A DNA stretch of 64,000 nucleotides from Pseudomonadota bacterium (GTDB lineage Bacteria > Pseudomonadota > Gammaproteobacteria > Acidiferrobacterales > UBA6901). The position numbers and the translations under genes were made by a program. This document shows, piece by piece, positions 1 to 8,797 of the stretch. The notes below the pieces were generated by a model. The model was not told where the DNA came from. It worked only from the letters and a program-made list of their open reading frames with translations, and did no database searches. Positions within the stretch are counted from its first letter, which is position 1, and the number at the start of each line of letters is the position of its first letter. The DNA is taken from positions 1-64,000 of the forward strand of contig JAJYEK010000005.1 of assembly GCA_021785795.1 (NCBI GenBank), given 5' to 3'.

Positions 1-88
1 AGGCAAGCGCAGTGAACTCCTTGCCCAAATACTTGGACATCGTCTTGGCTTTCGCCGGTGATTCGACAATGATGAGATTCTTAGGCAT
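1..88 (-). CDS. topA: DNA topoisomerase I, N-terminal fragment
   Basis: Only the first 29 codons lie in the window; the gene runs off the left edge. The minus-strand reading from ATG at 88 starts MPKNLIIVESPAKAKTMSKY, the start of the Toprim domain of type IA topoisomerases; the Glu of VESPAKAKT is a metal/catalytic residue in this family. The enzyme relaxes negatively supercoiled DNA. It is the last gene of the minus-strand run lysM-dprA-smg-topA, an order common in Gammaproteobacteria. The 152 bp between smg and topA hold no gene that I can support. Confidence 0.9.
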   Translation of the reverse strand, partial: MPKNLIIVESPAKAKTMSKYLGKEFTALA

Positions 89-240
89 CGATCTGGATGT
101 CCTCTCGGACTCGTTCACCACAGGCCGCTGCGCCACCAGGGGCGGTTCCCAGCGCGCATTGTGGACGACAGACGGTGCGACTTGTCAAGTAGCGGGGCAG
201 GGCGACTGCGGAAAGACAGCGATAATCAAGGACTGGTCGT

Positions 241-723
241 TCAGTGAAGGTGCTCTTGTGTCCCATCAAAAATCAGATCTTCCACCCATGCGTAGGCCTG
301 TTCATGGCCGGGCTGATTGAACAGCACCATCAGGATCACCCACTTGACCTGCTCAAGGCCGATCTCTTCGGTTTCGAGCGCCATGACACGATCGATCACG
401 AGTTCGCGGGTCAGCGAATCCAGCACCTCGCTCTGCTCCAGGAACAATATGAAGCCGCGCGCTGGCAGGCTGATCTTTTTCTGTTCCGCAGCGGAGTAGC
501 AGCGCAGCGATGAAGCCTTGGCAGCGGACGGCACGCCTGCGCCCTGCTCGCGCAGGCTGGACAAACCTTCGAGCCAGGAGAAGGCCTTCTTGATCTCGCC
601 CCGCGGAAATCCGGCCTGGTAGAGTTCCGTCAACAGGGTTTCCTGGTCGGGACTGAATTCCGGGCCCTCATCCATGTAGTTCTCAAACAGATACATAAGC
701 ACATCCAGCATGTTTTCTTTCAT
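241..723 (-). CDS. smg: Smg family protein (DUF494)
   Basis: A 160-residue acidic cytoplasmic protein starting MKENMLDVLMYLFENYMD, the typical start of the Smg/DUF494 family, and ending LIFDGTQEHLH. The frame stays open upstream to 966, but family length and the conserved start point to ATG at 723. The function of Smg is not established; it is regularly found between dprA and topA, as here. It is predicted to be largely helical, with no membrane segment. Confidence 0.88.
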   Translation of the reverse strand: MKENMLDVLMYLFENYMDEGPEFSPDQETLLTELYQAGFPRGEIKKAFSWLEGLSSLREQGAGVPSAAKASSLRCYSAAEQKKISLPARGFILFLEQSEVLDSLTRELVIDRVMALETEEIGLEQVKWVILMVLFNQPGHEQAYAWVEDLIFDGTQEHLH

Positions 724-905
724 TGCAAGGCCTTTTGGAGATCTCCGGCACTTCCTGCCGCGGTGAACCCGAGCATCCCGGCGGAGGTCTGATCTGCTGA
801 CAGCATGGAGGAATTGCCATTTGGCGTCAATCCGGTGGTCCGGCTGCGACAAAGAGGACCTTCTGCCCCATGCTTCCTTGTCAGACATCCCCAACGATGC
901 TTCGT

Positions 906-1853
906 TCACCGTGTCGGAGGTCGCGCATCCGCCGGCGCCGCCGAGCCAGGGGTGGTCTGACCGCAAGATCCGATTTCTTCGAGGATGTCGGACGTATTTT
1001 CGACCAGCTTGGCGCCTTGACGAATCAGGGCGTGGCAGCCCCGTGACAGGGGCGAATGGATCGAACCGGGGATCGCGAACACTTCGCGGCCTTGTTCGGC
1101 GGCAAGGCGTGCTGTGATCATTGATCCACTGTGTATGCCAGCCTCCACCACAAGTACGCCCGCGGACAATCCGCTTATGATGCGGTTCCGGCTCGGGAAA
1201 TTTTCGCGCCGCGGGGCGCTCCCCAGCGGAAACTCTGATACGACCGCCCCCTGGTGCGCAATGGCATGGGCCAGCTCCCGGTGCTGCGAAGGATAGACCC
1301 GGTCAATTCCCGTTCCCACCACGGCGATGGTCTCGCCCCCGGCCAACAGTGCGGCACGATGCGCCGAGGCATCGATGCCGAACGACAGACCGGCCGTCAC
1401 GATCAGCCCGGTACGGCTCAGCGCTGTTGCGAATTCCCGGGCGTTTCGACACCCTCCGGCTGTCGGATTGCGGCTGCCGACAATGGCAATCTGGGGGCGC
1501 GCCAAAGCCTGCGGATCGCCCAGCACATAGAGCAATGGCGGCGGATCGGCGATCTCCCGCAGCAAAGCCGGGTAGCCGGGACCATCCATCGTTACCAGAT
1601 TCGCCTTATCGCGGGCCAGCCACGCCAGCTCCCCGCAGACGCGCCGGGCGTCGGGACCGCCTGCCAGCAATTCAACCAGAGGGGAAGACGAGCCCAGGCA
1701 GCTTGTGAGTTCTTCGCGTGATGCGCGGAACACGTTCGGCGGTGACCCGAAGCGGCGCAACAGGCTCAGCAACAATCCAACGCGGCCAGCCGTGATCTGA
1801 TGGAGGTCCAGCCAGCAGACTTGCAGGTCCTCCGCGGTCTCTGCGGTTCGCAT
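906..1853 (-). CDS. dprA: DNA-processing protein DprA, lacking the C-terminal winged helix
   Basis: DprA binds incoming single-stranded DNA and loads RecA in transformation. The 315-residue protein has an N-terminal helical part and then the Rossmann-like core: IVGSRNPTAGG near residue 125, the LSFGIDASAHRAAL and GTGIDRVYP stretches, and FPSRNRIISGLSAGVLVVEA. Start ATG at 1853 follows AGGGAA. Many family members run to about 360-390 residues with a C-terminal winged-helix domain; here the frame closes with TGA at 906 after a short Pro/Ala-rich tail. The 182 bp before smg, read in the same frame past the stop, still give winged-helix-like words (TTGLTPNGNSSML, GMLGFTAAGS), so the C-terminal domain may have decayed recently or there may be a sequence error. 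The core that binds DNA and RecA is intact. Confidence 0.85.
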   Translation of the reverse strand: MRTAETAEDLQVCWLDLHQITAGRVGLLLSLLRRFGSPPNVFRASREELTSCLGSSSPLVELLAGGPDARRVCGELAWLARDKANLVTMDGPGYPALLREIADPPPLLYVLGDPQALARPQIAIVGSRNPTAGGCRNAREFATALSRTGLIVTAGLSFGIDASAHRAALLAGGETIAVVGTGIDRVYPSQHRELAHAIAHQGAVVSEFPLGSAPRRENFPSRNRIISGLSAGVLVVEAGIHSGSMITARLAAEQGREVFAIPGSIHSPLSRGCHALIRQGAKLVENTSDILEEIGSCGQTTPGSAAPADARPPTR

Positions 1854-1878
1854 TTTCCCTAACGCGAAGAAGGCTTCT

Positions 1879-3009
1879 TTACGGAGTCATCACCTTGTCG
1901 TACATATCAATGGGGCCGGTTGCTGACGTGATCAAGGCATAGCTGACCTTGCCAAAGACCCGGAATACCATCAGCAGCCCGGCGGGCTCATCCGGTGTGC
2001 GGTAGCGGTCGCCGGTAGCAGGATCGACGCGCCTGCGGCCGGCATGCAGGATTCGCAGGACATCCCCATCCCTCATGCCGTCATTGCGTCCGAGATCGAT
2101 GGCGACCACGGTCAGAGGGCCGAAATCCGCGACGTTGTTGAGCGCCGATATGATGCGTCCGTGCACCATGCGTCCGGGGGGGTGCGGAAAGTAATAAGGC
2201 TCAGGCGGCTGCACTCTGGAAGCAGCCACCAGCCGGTCTCCGGGGAAGATCTCCTGGCGGGCGGCTGTGACCACCAGCTTCGCCGGGTCACCGCCCTGGA
2301 GGAGCTTGGCTCTGCCGAGGTACTGCGCCTGATAGCCCAGCGTCTTTCCGCTGTCGGGCTCCCTGAGCGCCTCGCCCCGCCGGAAGATCTCGTAGTAGCG
2401 CGCCGGGTGCGGGCCCAGTCCGCGCGCATAGAATCTGCTTGCGGTTCCCAAGACGACGTGGCTGTCCAGGCCTTCGGCAATATAAGGGTCGCGGCGCAGC
2501 TGGTCGCGGCTCACTACCAGGGGGCGGGTGAGAAACGGCCCGATTGCGGTCGGGCTGATGGTCGGGATGGCCTGGTTGATCGGCTCGGAACGCAGCTTCG
2601 GCTCAAGCTTCACGACGGTTAGTGCCGTAACCCCTGCAGCTCCCGCCGTGGTCCGCGCCGCCGGCGTGCCGGGCACGGTCAGCGCTTGCTTGCTGCCGGG
2701 CACGGGCGCAAGCGTCTCGGTACGCAACAGCGTGAGCCGGGGTTCGCCGTTGACGTAAGACAGCGCAATGACGTCCCCGGGATAAATCAGATTAGGGTTC
2801 TTGATTTGCGGGTTGATCGTCCACACCTTCGCCCACTGCCATGGGTCCTTCAGGAACCGGGCGGAAATTCCCCACAGCGTGTCGCCGCGGACGACGGTAT
2901 AGCGCTGCGGGTGGCTGGGATTCAGCGCGACCGAATCCGCATGTGCAGAAGCCGCAAACGAGAATATCAGGCCGAGTAATGCCGCGAATGACAGGATTCT
3001 TCGAGCCAT
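1879..3009 (-). CDS. LysM domain protein, exported
   Basis: A 376-residue exported protein. Residues 1-24 are a clear signal peptide ending AASAHA. A LysM domain follows at about 37-85 (YTVVRGDTLWGISARFL ... NPNLIYPGDVI), which binds peptidoglycan glycan chains. The rest is the conserved C-terminal region seen in the LysM proteins encoded next to dprA in Gammaproteobacteria. ATG at 3009 has AGGAA upstream; the longer open frame to 3048 would put extra residues before the signal peptide. It is the first gene of the minus-strand lysM-dprA-smg-topA run and is divergent from def, with 157 bp between them for promoters. Confidence 0.85.
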   Translation of the reverse strand: MARRILSFAALLGLIFSFAASAHADSVALNPSHPQRYTVVRGDTLWGISARFLKDPWQWAKVWTINPQIKNPNLIYPGDVIALSYVNGEPRLTLLRTETLAPVPGSKQALTVPGTPAARTTAGAAGVTALTVVKLEPKLRSEPINQAIPTISPTAIGPFLTRPLVVSRDQLRRDPYIAEGLDSHVVLGTASRFYARGLGPHPARYYEIFRRGEALREPDSGKTLGYQAQYLGRAKLLQGGDPAKLVVTAARQEIFPGDRLVAASRVQPPEPYYFPHPPGRMVHGRIISALNNVADFGPLTVVAIDLGRNDGMRDGDVLRILHAGRRRVDPATGDRYRTPDEPAGLLMVFRVFGKVSYALITSATGPIDMYDKVMTP

Positions 3010-3166
3010 GTCACATTCCTGGTGGTATTTTGATCGAGTGTAGTCCATCGGGGAAGACGCGCCAACTCGGCATCACCAAATTCCGCTTGTTATTCAGCAC
3101 CATTCAATTCAATGATAGACTATTTGTGTAGCAACCCTTTACGCCCCTCAAGCTTGGGCGCTGCCT

Positions 3167-3670
3167 ATGCCGATACTTAATATTCTTCGCTACCCCGATC
3201 CGCGCCTACGCCGCATCGCCGAGCCTGTTTCTCAGGTGGACGATACGGTACACGCGCTGATAGACGGTATGGCCGACACCATGTACCGCGCACCGGGAAT
3301 CGGCCTGGCGGCCATTCAGGTCAACACACCGTTACGTGTCATCGTCGTCGATGTGTCGGAGCATCGCGACGACCTGCAGGCATTCATCAACCCCAGGATC
3401 GTTGAGCACGAGGGGATCCAGGTTATGGAGGAAGGATGCCTGTCAGTGCCGGGAATTTTCGAGCCAGTGGAACGCGCGCACCGCATCCTCGTGCGCGCCC
3501 TGGACCGGGACGGACGTGAATTCGAGCGCGAAGCCGAAGGACTCCTGGCTGTGTGCATCGCGCACGAAATCGACCATCTTGATGGCAAGGTTTTTGTCGA
3601 CTACCTTTCCCGGTTCAAGCAAAGCCGCATCCGCAAGAAGCTCGAAAAGCAGGAAAAACTTGCAATGTAG
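3167..3670 (+). CDS. def: Peptide deformylase
   Basis: Removes the formyl group from the N-terminal formyl-methionine of new proteins, using a bound metal ion. The 167-residue protein carries all three family motifs: GIGLAAIQ (44-51), EGCLS (89-93, Cys91 as metal ligand) and HEIDH (133-137, two His ligands and the catalytic Glu134). The length is standard. It begins the plus-strand run def-fmt-rsmB, which couples removal of the formyl group (def) with its addition to initiator tRNA (fmt). The gene is divergent from lysM. Confidence 0.96.
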   Translation: MPILNILRYPDPRLRRIAEPVSQVDDTVHALIDGMADTMYRAPGIGLAAIQVNTPLRVIVVDVSEHRDDLQAFINPRIVEHEGIQVMEEGCLSVPGIFEPVERAHRILVRALDRDGREFEREAEGLLAVCIAHEIDHLDGKVFVDYLSRFKQSRIRKKLEKQEKLAM

Positions 3671-3741
3671 CGCCGCCAGCCGGCGCGCATTCAACGCTAC
3701 GGACGGTGGCTGGTCCTATTGAATCAAGGGGAATTCGGGCC

Positions 3742-4680
3742 GTGAATCTAGTCTTTGCCGGAACCCCGGATTTTGCCGTTCCGTCATTGCGTGTCCTACA
3801 CGCCGCCGGGCACCGCATTCTCGCCGTCTACACGCAGCCGGACCGGCCAGCCGGACGCGGGCGGCATGTCGCCGAAAGCCCGGTGAAGCGCTTCGCCGTG
3901 CCCCGGGGCCTGACAGTTGTGCAGCCACCGAACTTCAAGTCGGAATCGGCAGTTGCGGCGCTTCGCGCCCTGACACCTGACGTCCTGATCGTGGTGGCCT
4001 ATGGCCTTATACTTCCTGCTGCGGTTCTGCAGATTCCGCGCCACGGCTGCATCAACGTGCACGCATCGTTGCTGCCACGCTGGCGCGGAGCGGCGCCGAT
4101 ACAACGGGCAATCGAAGCAGGCGACGCCGTGACGGGCATTACGATCATGCAGATGGACACCGGGCTCGATACCGGAGCAATCCTCGACCAGGCCGTAACG
4201 GCGATTGCCGACACCGACACCGCCGAAACCCTGCATGATCGCCTAGCGCAGAGCGGCGCGGAAACGCTGGCCGCTACCGTGGCGAAACTGGCGGCCGGAC
4301 CCGTTGCGGGTCGCCCACAGGACCCCGCCGCAGCAAGCTATGCGGCAAAGCTCAGCAAGGAAGAGGCGCGCATCGACTGGCGCCAAGCTGCGCCGAAGCT
4401 GCACCGCAAAATCCGTGCATTCAATCCGTGGCCGGTGGCACATACAGTCTGGGGAAGGCACCTGCTGCGCCTGTGGGAGGTGGGTCCCCCCGGGGGTGCT
4501 CTGGTCCAGACGGCTCCTCCCGGGACCGTGGTCGCCACTGACAGCGCCGGCATCTGGGTTCAGACGGGGGCCGGCGTGCTATGCATCACGCGGCTGCAGA
4601 TCGAGGGGGGGCGGCCGCTCACCGCAGCCGATTTTCTGCGTGGGCATCCGCTGGGCGCGGGCGCGGTCCTGGGCGGGTGA
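3742..4680 (+). CDS. fmt: Methionyl-tRNA formyltransferase
   Basis: Transfers a formyl group from 10-formyltetrahydrofolate to methionyl-initiator tRNA. GTG at 3742 is chosen because AAGGGGAA lies just upstream and the protein then starts VNLVFAGTPDFAVPSL, as in the family, giving 312 residues (E. coli Fmt has 315); an in-frame ATG at 3706 would add 12 unconserved residues. The core shows INVHASLLPRWRGAAPIQRA with the active-site stretch, and TGITIMQMDTGLDTG; a C-terminal OB-fold follows. The stop overlaps the rsmB start as GTGA. Confidence 0.95.
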   Translation: MNLVFAGTPDFAVPSLRVLHAAGHRILAVYTQPDRPAGRGRHVAESPVKRFAVPRGLTVVQPPNFKSESAVAALRALTPDVLIVVAYGLILPAAVLQIPRHGCINVHASLLPRWRGAAPIQRAIEAGDAVTGITIMQMDTGLDTGAILDQAVTAIADTDTAETLHDRLAQSGAETLAATVAKLAAGPVAGRPQDPAAASYAAKLSKEEARIDWRQAAPKLHRKIRAFNPWPVAHTVWGRHLLRLWEVGPPGGALVQTAPPGTVVATDSAGIWVQTGAGVLCITRLQIEGGRPLTAADFLRGHPLGAGAVLGG

Positions 4681-6023
4681 AGAACAAAACGGCCGGGCCT
4701 GTGTCAGCGGGGGCCGCGCGCGCGATAGCTGCGGCTGCGGTGCACGAAATCATGGGGCACGGGCGCTCGCTGGACGCCGTGCTCGATCAGGCGTTTTCAG
4801 CAGCGGCGTCGGGACGGCGCGAGCGCAACGCCCTCGTCCAGGAACTGGCTTATGGCACGGTACGATGGGCGATCCAGCTTGCGTCGGTCCTGAACCTGCT
4901 GCTGGAACGGCCGCTGAAGCGTAAGGACGCGGACGTGCAGGCGCTGCTGCTGGTGGGTCTCTACCAGCTGATTCATATGCGAACGCCCCGCCATGCGGCG
5001 GTGGCGGAGACGGTTGCAGCAGCCGGGCAGCTCGGAAAACCCTGGGCACGGGGTCTGGTAAATGGGGTTCTGCGCCAATTTCTGCGATCCGAGACTGTGC
5101 TGAGGGCAAAAATCGAGCGCGATCCCGGTTATGTCTTCAGCCATCCGCCCTGGCTTTTGCGGCGCCTGCAGCAGGCATGGCCGCACCAGTGGCAGCAAAT
5201 CTGCGCAACCAACAATGCGCGGCCACCGTTAACGCTGCGCGTGAACTGCCTGCGTGGTACCTGTTTCGACTATCTTGCTGAACTCGCCCGGCATCAAATT
5301 GCCGCACGCCCCACGGGGCAATCCAATTGCGGCATCATCCTCGAGCGCCCGCTGCCGGTGGCACAGCTGCCGGGATTCGCCGAGGGAAAGGCGTCGGTTC
5401 AGGACGGTGGCGCGCAGCTCGCGGCGCTGCTGCTCGATGCGCAGACCGGTGAGCGGGTGCTTGATGCCTGCGCGGCACCCGGCGGGAAAGCAGCCCACAT
5501 TCTGGAGCGGACACCTACGGTCAGCCTCACGGCGGTCGATGTCGAGGAGCGGCGGCTCGATCGCCTGCGTGAGAATTTCCTGCGCCTCGGCCTCAGCGCC
5601 CGGATTCTCGCCGGGGACGCGGCAAGCCCCGCCGGATGGTGGGATGGGCTCAAATATGACCGAATCCTTCTGGATGCACCATGCTCCGGCACCGGCGTTA
5701 TCCGGAGGCACCCGGACATCAAGCTGCATCGCACCGCAGCCGATGTAGCGAAGCTCTGCCAGCTGCAGGCCAGGCTGCTCGATGGGCTGTGGCCCTTGCT
5801 GCGCCCAGGAGGTAAGCTGTTGTACGTCACCTGCTCGGTGCTGCCGGACGAAAACGGCGGTCAGATTGCGGCCTTCCTGGCGCGCACCGACGACGCGGCC
5901 CTGGCCCCGATTTCCCTGCCCTGCGGGCACCAGGACGCAACGGGATGCCAAATTTTGCCCGGGGAATGCGATATGGACGGCTTTTACTTTTCCAGCTTGC
6001 AAAAATGCCGTGGCGAGGCATGA
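4677..6023 (+). CDS. rsmB: 16S rRNA (cytosine967-C5)-methyltransferase RsmB (Sun)
   Basis: Methylates C967 of 16S rRNA. The 448-residue protein starts at GTG 4677, overlapping the fmt stop by four bases; longer upstream readings lie inside fmt. An N-terminal NusB-like RNA-binding domain (about 10-150) is followed by the SAM-dependent methyltransferase domain: DACAAPGGKAAHILE (SAM loop), DAPCSGTGVIRRHPD (motif IV Cys) and YVTCSVLPDENGGQI (motif VI catalytic Cys). Both cysteines of the two-Cys mechanism are present. It is translationally coupled to fmt. Confidence 0.95.
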   Translation: MKNKTAGPVSAGAARAIAAAAVHEIMGHGRSLDAVLDQAFSAAASGRRERNALVQELAYGTVRWAIQLASVLNLLLERPLKRKDADVQALLLVGLYQLIHMRTPRHAAVAETVAAAGQLGKPWARGLVNGVLRQFLRSETVLRAKIERDPGYVFSHPPWLLRRLQQAWPHQWQQICATNNARPPLTLRVNCLRGTCFDYLAELARHQIAARPTGQSNCGIILERPLPVAQLPGFAEGKASVQDGGAQLAALLLDAQTGERVLDACAAPGGKAAHILERTPTVSLTAVDVEERRLDRLRENFLRLGLSARILAGDAASPAGWWDGLKYDRILLDAPCSGTGVIRRHPDIKLHRTAADVAKLCQLQARLLDGLWPLLRPGGKLLYVTCSVLPDENGGQIAAFLARTDDAALAPISLPCGHQDATGCQILPGECDMDGFYFSSLQKCRGEA

Positions 6024-6026
6024 GTC

Positions 6027-6602
6027 ATGAGGCGGTGCCAATTACAAGCTGTGGTCGCCATTCTGGTGTTGCTCGCGGCTGGCACCCGGACGGTGATAGC
6101 GGCAGATTTCAATGTGCGCGGCGTACAGACGCAGCTGAACGCACGCGCTCTCGGGCTAAGTGCCCGGCTCAAGCTCAAGCTGAGCAGGAAGGCGGAGGAT
6201 GCCCTGGACACGGGTATTCCACTTGACGTAGTTATCGATGTCGATCTGCTCCGGCACCGGCGTATTCTCTGGGACAAGTCGATCGCCAGCTGGAGCCTGC
6301 ACCGCAGCCTGCGGTTCCATGCTTTGTCACGGCAATATCTGGTAAGCGGCGCAGGCATTGCCAATGATGGATACGGGAATTTTTCATCGCTTTCGGATGC
6401 GCTCGGTTATCTTGGCCACATTCGCCACCTGCTCCTGCCATTGGCACGGCACAAGCCCTTGACGGTGGACGGGGATTACCGCGTGCGGCTGCGGGTATAT
6501 CTCGACATCGGCGCGCTACCCTCACCACTGCAGCCCCTGGCGTACGCCTCGCCGGCCTGGCACCTCAACAGCGGCTGGACCACATGGTCGGTAGAACCAT
6601 AG
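6027..6602 (+). CDS. DUF4390 family exported protein
   Basis: A 191-residue protein with a signal peptide (about 1-25, VVAILVLLAAGTRTVIAA). The mature part (FNVRGVQTQLNARALGLSAR, RRILWDKSIASWSLHRSLRF, LTVDGDYRVRLRVYLDIGALP) matches the DUF4390 family, which is normally encoded between rsmB and the ntrY kinase. It starts four bases after rsmB and overlaps ntrY by 19 bp, so it is co-transcribed with the two-component system. Its role is unknown; periplasmic sensing or envelope function is only a guess from context. Confidence 0.8.
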   Translation: MRRCQLQAVVAILVLLAAGTRTVIAADFNVRGVQTQLNARALGLSARLKLKLSRKAEDALDTGIPLDVVIDVDLLRHRRILWDKSIASWSLHRSLRFHALSRQYLVSGAGIANDGYGNFSSLSDALGYLGHIRHLLLPLARHKPLTVDGDYRVRLRVYLDIGALPSPLQPLAYASPAWHLNSGWTTWSVEP

Positions 6603-8797
6603 GCCGATACGCCACCGGAATGGCGCCGCTGGCGGTGCTGTCGGTTCTGCTGGTGGTAGCGCTCGCCATGATGGGGGCGGCCACCCAGAACTCGGCAATT
6701 TTCGGTCATCTGTACTGGCTGCTGCTGGTCGTCAACGTCGCCGGAATCGTCGTGCTGCTAGCGCTCATCCTGTTCAACCTGTGGCGCCTGATAGTACAGA
6801 TGCGCGCGGGGGTAATGGGGTCCCGCCTGACGCTGAGGCTGCTTGGATTTTTCGTTGTGCTTGCCGTTGTTCCGGTTTCAGTAGTGTATTTTTTCTCGGT
6901 GGAGGCATTCAGCCGGGGAATCGACAACTGGTTTCACGTGAAGATAGAGCGCGCGCTCAACGACGCGCTCGCGCTCGGACGTGCATCGCTCGACATGCGC
7001 GAGCGCGACCTGCAGCGCACGGCCCAGGACATGGCTTCGCGGCTTGCAGGTACGCCGCAATCAGGGCTGCGGGCACTTTTAAGCGAACTGCAATTGCGGG
7101 GCCGGATCTCAGACGTTGCCTTGTATGGCCGAAACGGCAAGATCATCGCTGCCAGCGGCGGGCGGACCGGGGTCGCCTCTGATCCTGCAGCCGAGCCCAA
7201 AGCCAGCCTGCTCGCGCAAGTTCGCCAGGGCAGGCCGGTTGCGGATCTCGATCCGCTTCCGCACGGTGGCCTGCGACTGCGCGTTTTGGTGCCGGTTTAT
7301 CCGCAGAATGGGCGCGCCGGAGTTCGGGTACTTGAGCTTCTGCAGCGCGTACCGTCCCGCTACAGCAGGCTTGGCGCGAGCATACAGAGCGCGTTTGCCC
7401 AGTACGAAAAGCTGACCTATCTGCGGGGTCCGCTCAAGTTCGGCATGCTGGTCACGCTGACCCTGGTTGCGCTCGTGACGCTGCTCATCGCCACTTGGGC
7501 CGCCCTGTTCTCGGCTCGGCGGCTTGCAACGCCGCTGCGCGAGCTCGCCGAGGGCACTCGGGCGGTTGCTCAGGGCAACTACAGCAAGCAATTGCCAGTA
7601 ACGGCCACTGACGAACTCGGGGTGCTGGTCAGTTCGTTCAACGAAATGACCCGCAGAATTCGGCATGCCCGGAACCAGATCCGGCGCAGCCAGCGCGAGG
7701 CAGAGGAGGAACGTACCTACCTGGAGACGGTGCTGACCCATCTGTCCTCCGGAGTTCTGTCGTTTGACACACGCCAGCGGCTGCGCACTCACAACACCAG
7801 CGCTGCCCAGATCCTCGGGGCGGATCTGCAAGAAGGCGCTGGTAAAACGCTTCAGTGGCTGGCGGCCAAGCACCCGCAACTTGAGGGATTTTTTCAGACC
7901 GTGGGGCGCGCTGCTCAAAGCCGACGGGCCGAGTGGCACGACCAGGTACCGCTGCCAGGGTTCTCGGGCCAGCGCATTCTGATTGTCCGCGGCACCATGC
8001 TTCCGGGACTCGGTACCCGGCGGGGCGGGCACGTGGTGGTGTTCGATGACATCACCACATTCATACAGGCGCAGCGCGATGCTGCCTGGGCTGAAGTGGC
8101 GCGCCGGCTTGCACACGAAATCAAGAATCCGCTGACACCGATTCAGCTGGCAGCGGAGCGTATCCGGCATAAGTGCATGGACGGTTTGTCGGTAGGGGCG
8201 CGCGATACGCTCGATCGGTCGACCCGCATCATCGTGCAACAGGTGGAAGCGATGAAAGCTATGGTAAACGCCTTTGCCGATTACGCCCGACCGGTTCGGA
8301 TCTTGCCGCAGTCAACCGATCTCAATGTGCTGGTGCGCGACGTGACCGAGCTTTATCTCGGACGGGCGGACACGGTTCGGATCGACCTCGATCTGGATGC
8401 CGATTTGCCGCCGGCCAGTGCCGACCCGGATGGCATGCGCCAGGTACTGCACAACCTACTGCTCAATTCGCACGAAGCTCTGGCTTCGATACCGCATCCG
8501 AAGATCAGCATCTGCACTCGCCAGATCCGGTCGGCCGGGAATTTTTTTATCGAGCTGCGTATTTCAGACAATGGGCCGGGAATTGCGCGATCGGTCAGGG
8601 ACCGCCTCTTCGAACCCTATGTGACCACCAAGGAGAAAGGTACCGGAATCGGGCTCGCGATCGTCAAAAAGATCGTGGAAGAACACGGTGGCACGATTGC
8701 GGCTGAAACCCAGGAAGGATCCGGCTCGTGCCTGATCATGAGTCTTCCGGCGGTCGGATTGTCGCCCGCCAGATCCCGAAGAGAGAGAACAGCATGA
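6584..8797 (+). CDS. ntrY: NtrY-type membrane sensor histidine kinase
   Basis: A 737-residue sensor kinase. Three hydrophobic segments lie at about 13-32, 43-67 and 84-107, then an extracytoplasmic region, and a fourth segment at about 285-309. After it come a HAMP linker (RRLATPLRELAEGTRAVAQG), a PAS region (about 380-490) and the kinase core with the phosphorylated His511 in RRLAHEIKNPLTPIQL. The ATP-binding domain has N, G1 and G2 boxes (NLLLNSHEAL, ISDNGPGIA, GTGIGLAIVKKI). The stop overlaps the ntrX start as ATGA, so the pair is translationally coupled. In known systems NtrYX responds to nitrogen or redox/envelope conditions; the signal here is not shown. Confidence 0.9.
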   Translation: MVGRTIGRYATGMAPLAVLSVLLVVALAMMGAATQNSAIFGHLYWLLLVVNVAGIVVLLALILFNLWRLIVQMRAGVMGSRLTLRLLGFFVVLAVVPVSVVYFFSVEAFSRGIDNWFHVKIERALNDALALGRASLDMRERDLQRTAQDMASRLAGTPQSGLRALLSELQLRGRISDVALYGRNGKIIAASGGRTGVASDPAAEPKASLLAQVRQGRPVADLDPLPHGGLRLRVLVPVYPQNGRAGVRVLELLQRVPSRYSRLGASIQSAFAQYEKLTYLRGPLKFGMLVTLTLVALVTLLIATWAALFSARRLATPLRELAEGTRAVAQGNYSKQLPVTATDELGVLVSSFNEMTRRIRHARNQIRRSQREAEEERTYLETVLTHLSSGVLSFDTRQRLRTHNTSAAQILGADLQEGAGKTLQWLAAKHPQLEGFFQTVGRAAQSRRAEWHDQVPLPGFSGQRILIVRGTMLPGLGTRRGGHVVVFDDITTFIQAQRDAAWAEVARRLAHEIKNPLTPIQLAAERIRHKCMDGLSVGARDTLDRSTRIIVQQVEAMKAMVNAFADYARPVRILPQSTDLNVLVRDVTELYLGRADTVRIDLDLDADLPPASADPDGMRQVLHNLLLNSHEALASIPHPKISICTRQIRSAGNFFIELRISDNGPGIARSVRDRLFEPYVTTKEKGTGIGLAIVKKIVEEHGGTIAAETQEGSGSCLIMSLPAVGLSPARSRRERTA

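Noticed and set aside
6930..6945. Third parS site in ntrY (GGTTTCACGTGAAGAT)
   Set aside because: Only 12 of 16 positions fit the consensus and the right half-site is broken; mentioned with the recF sites but not listed as a feature.
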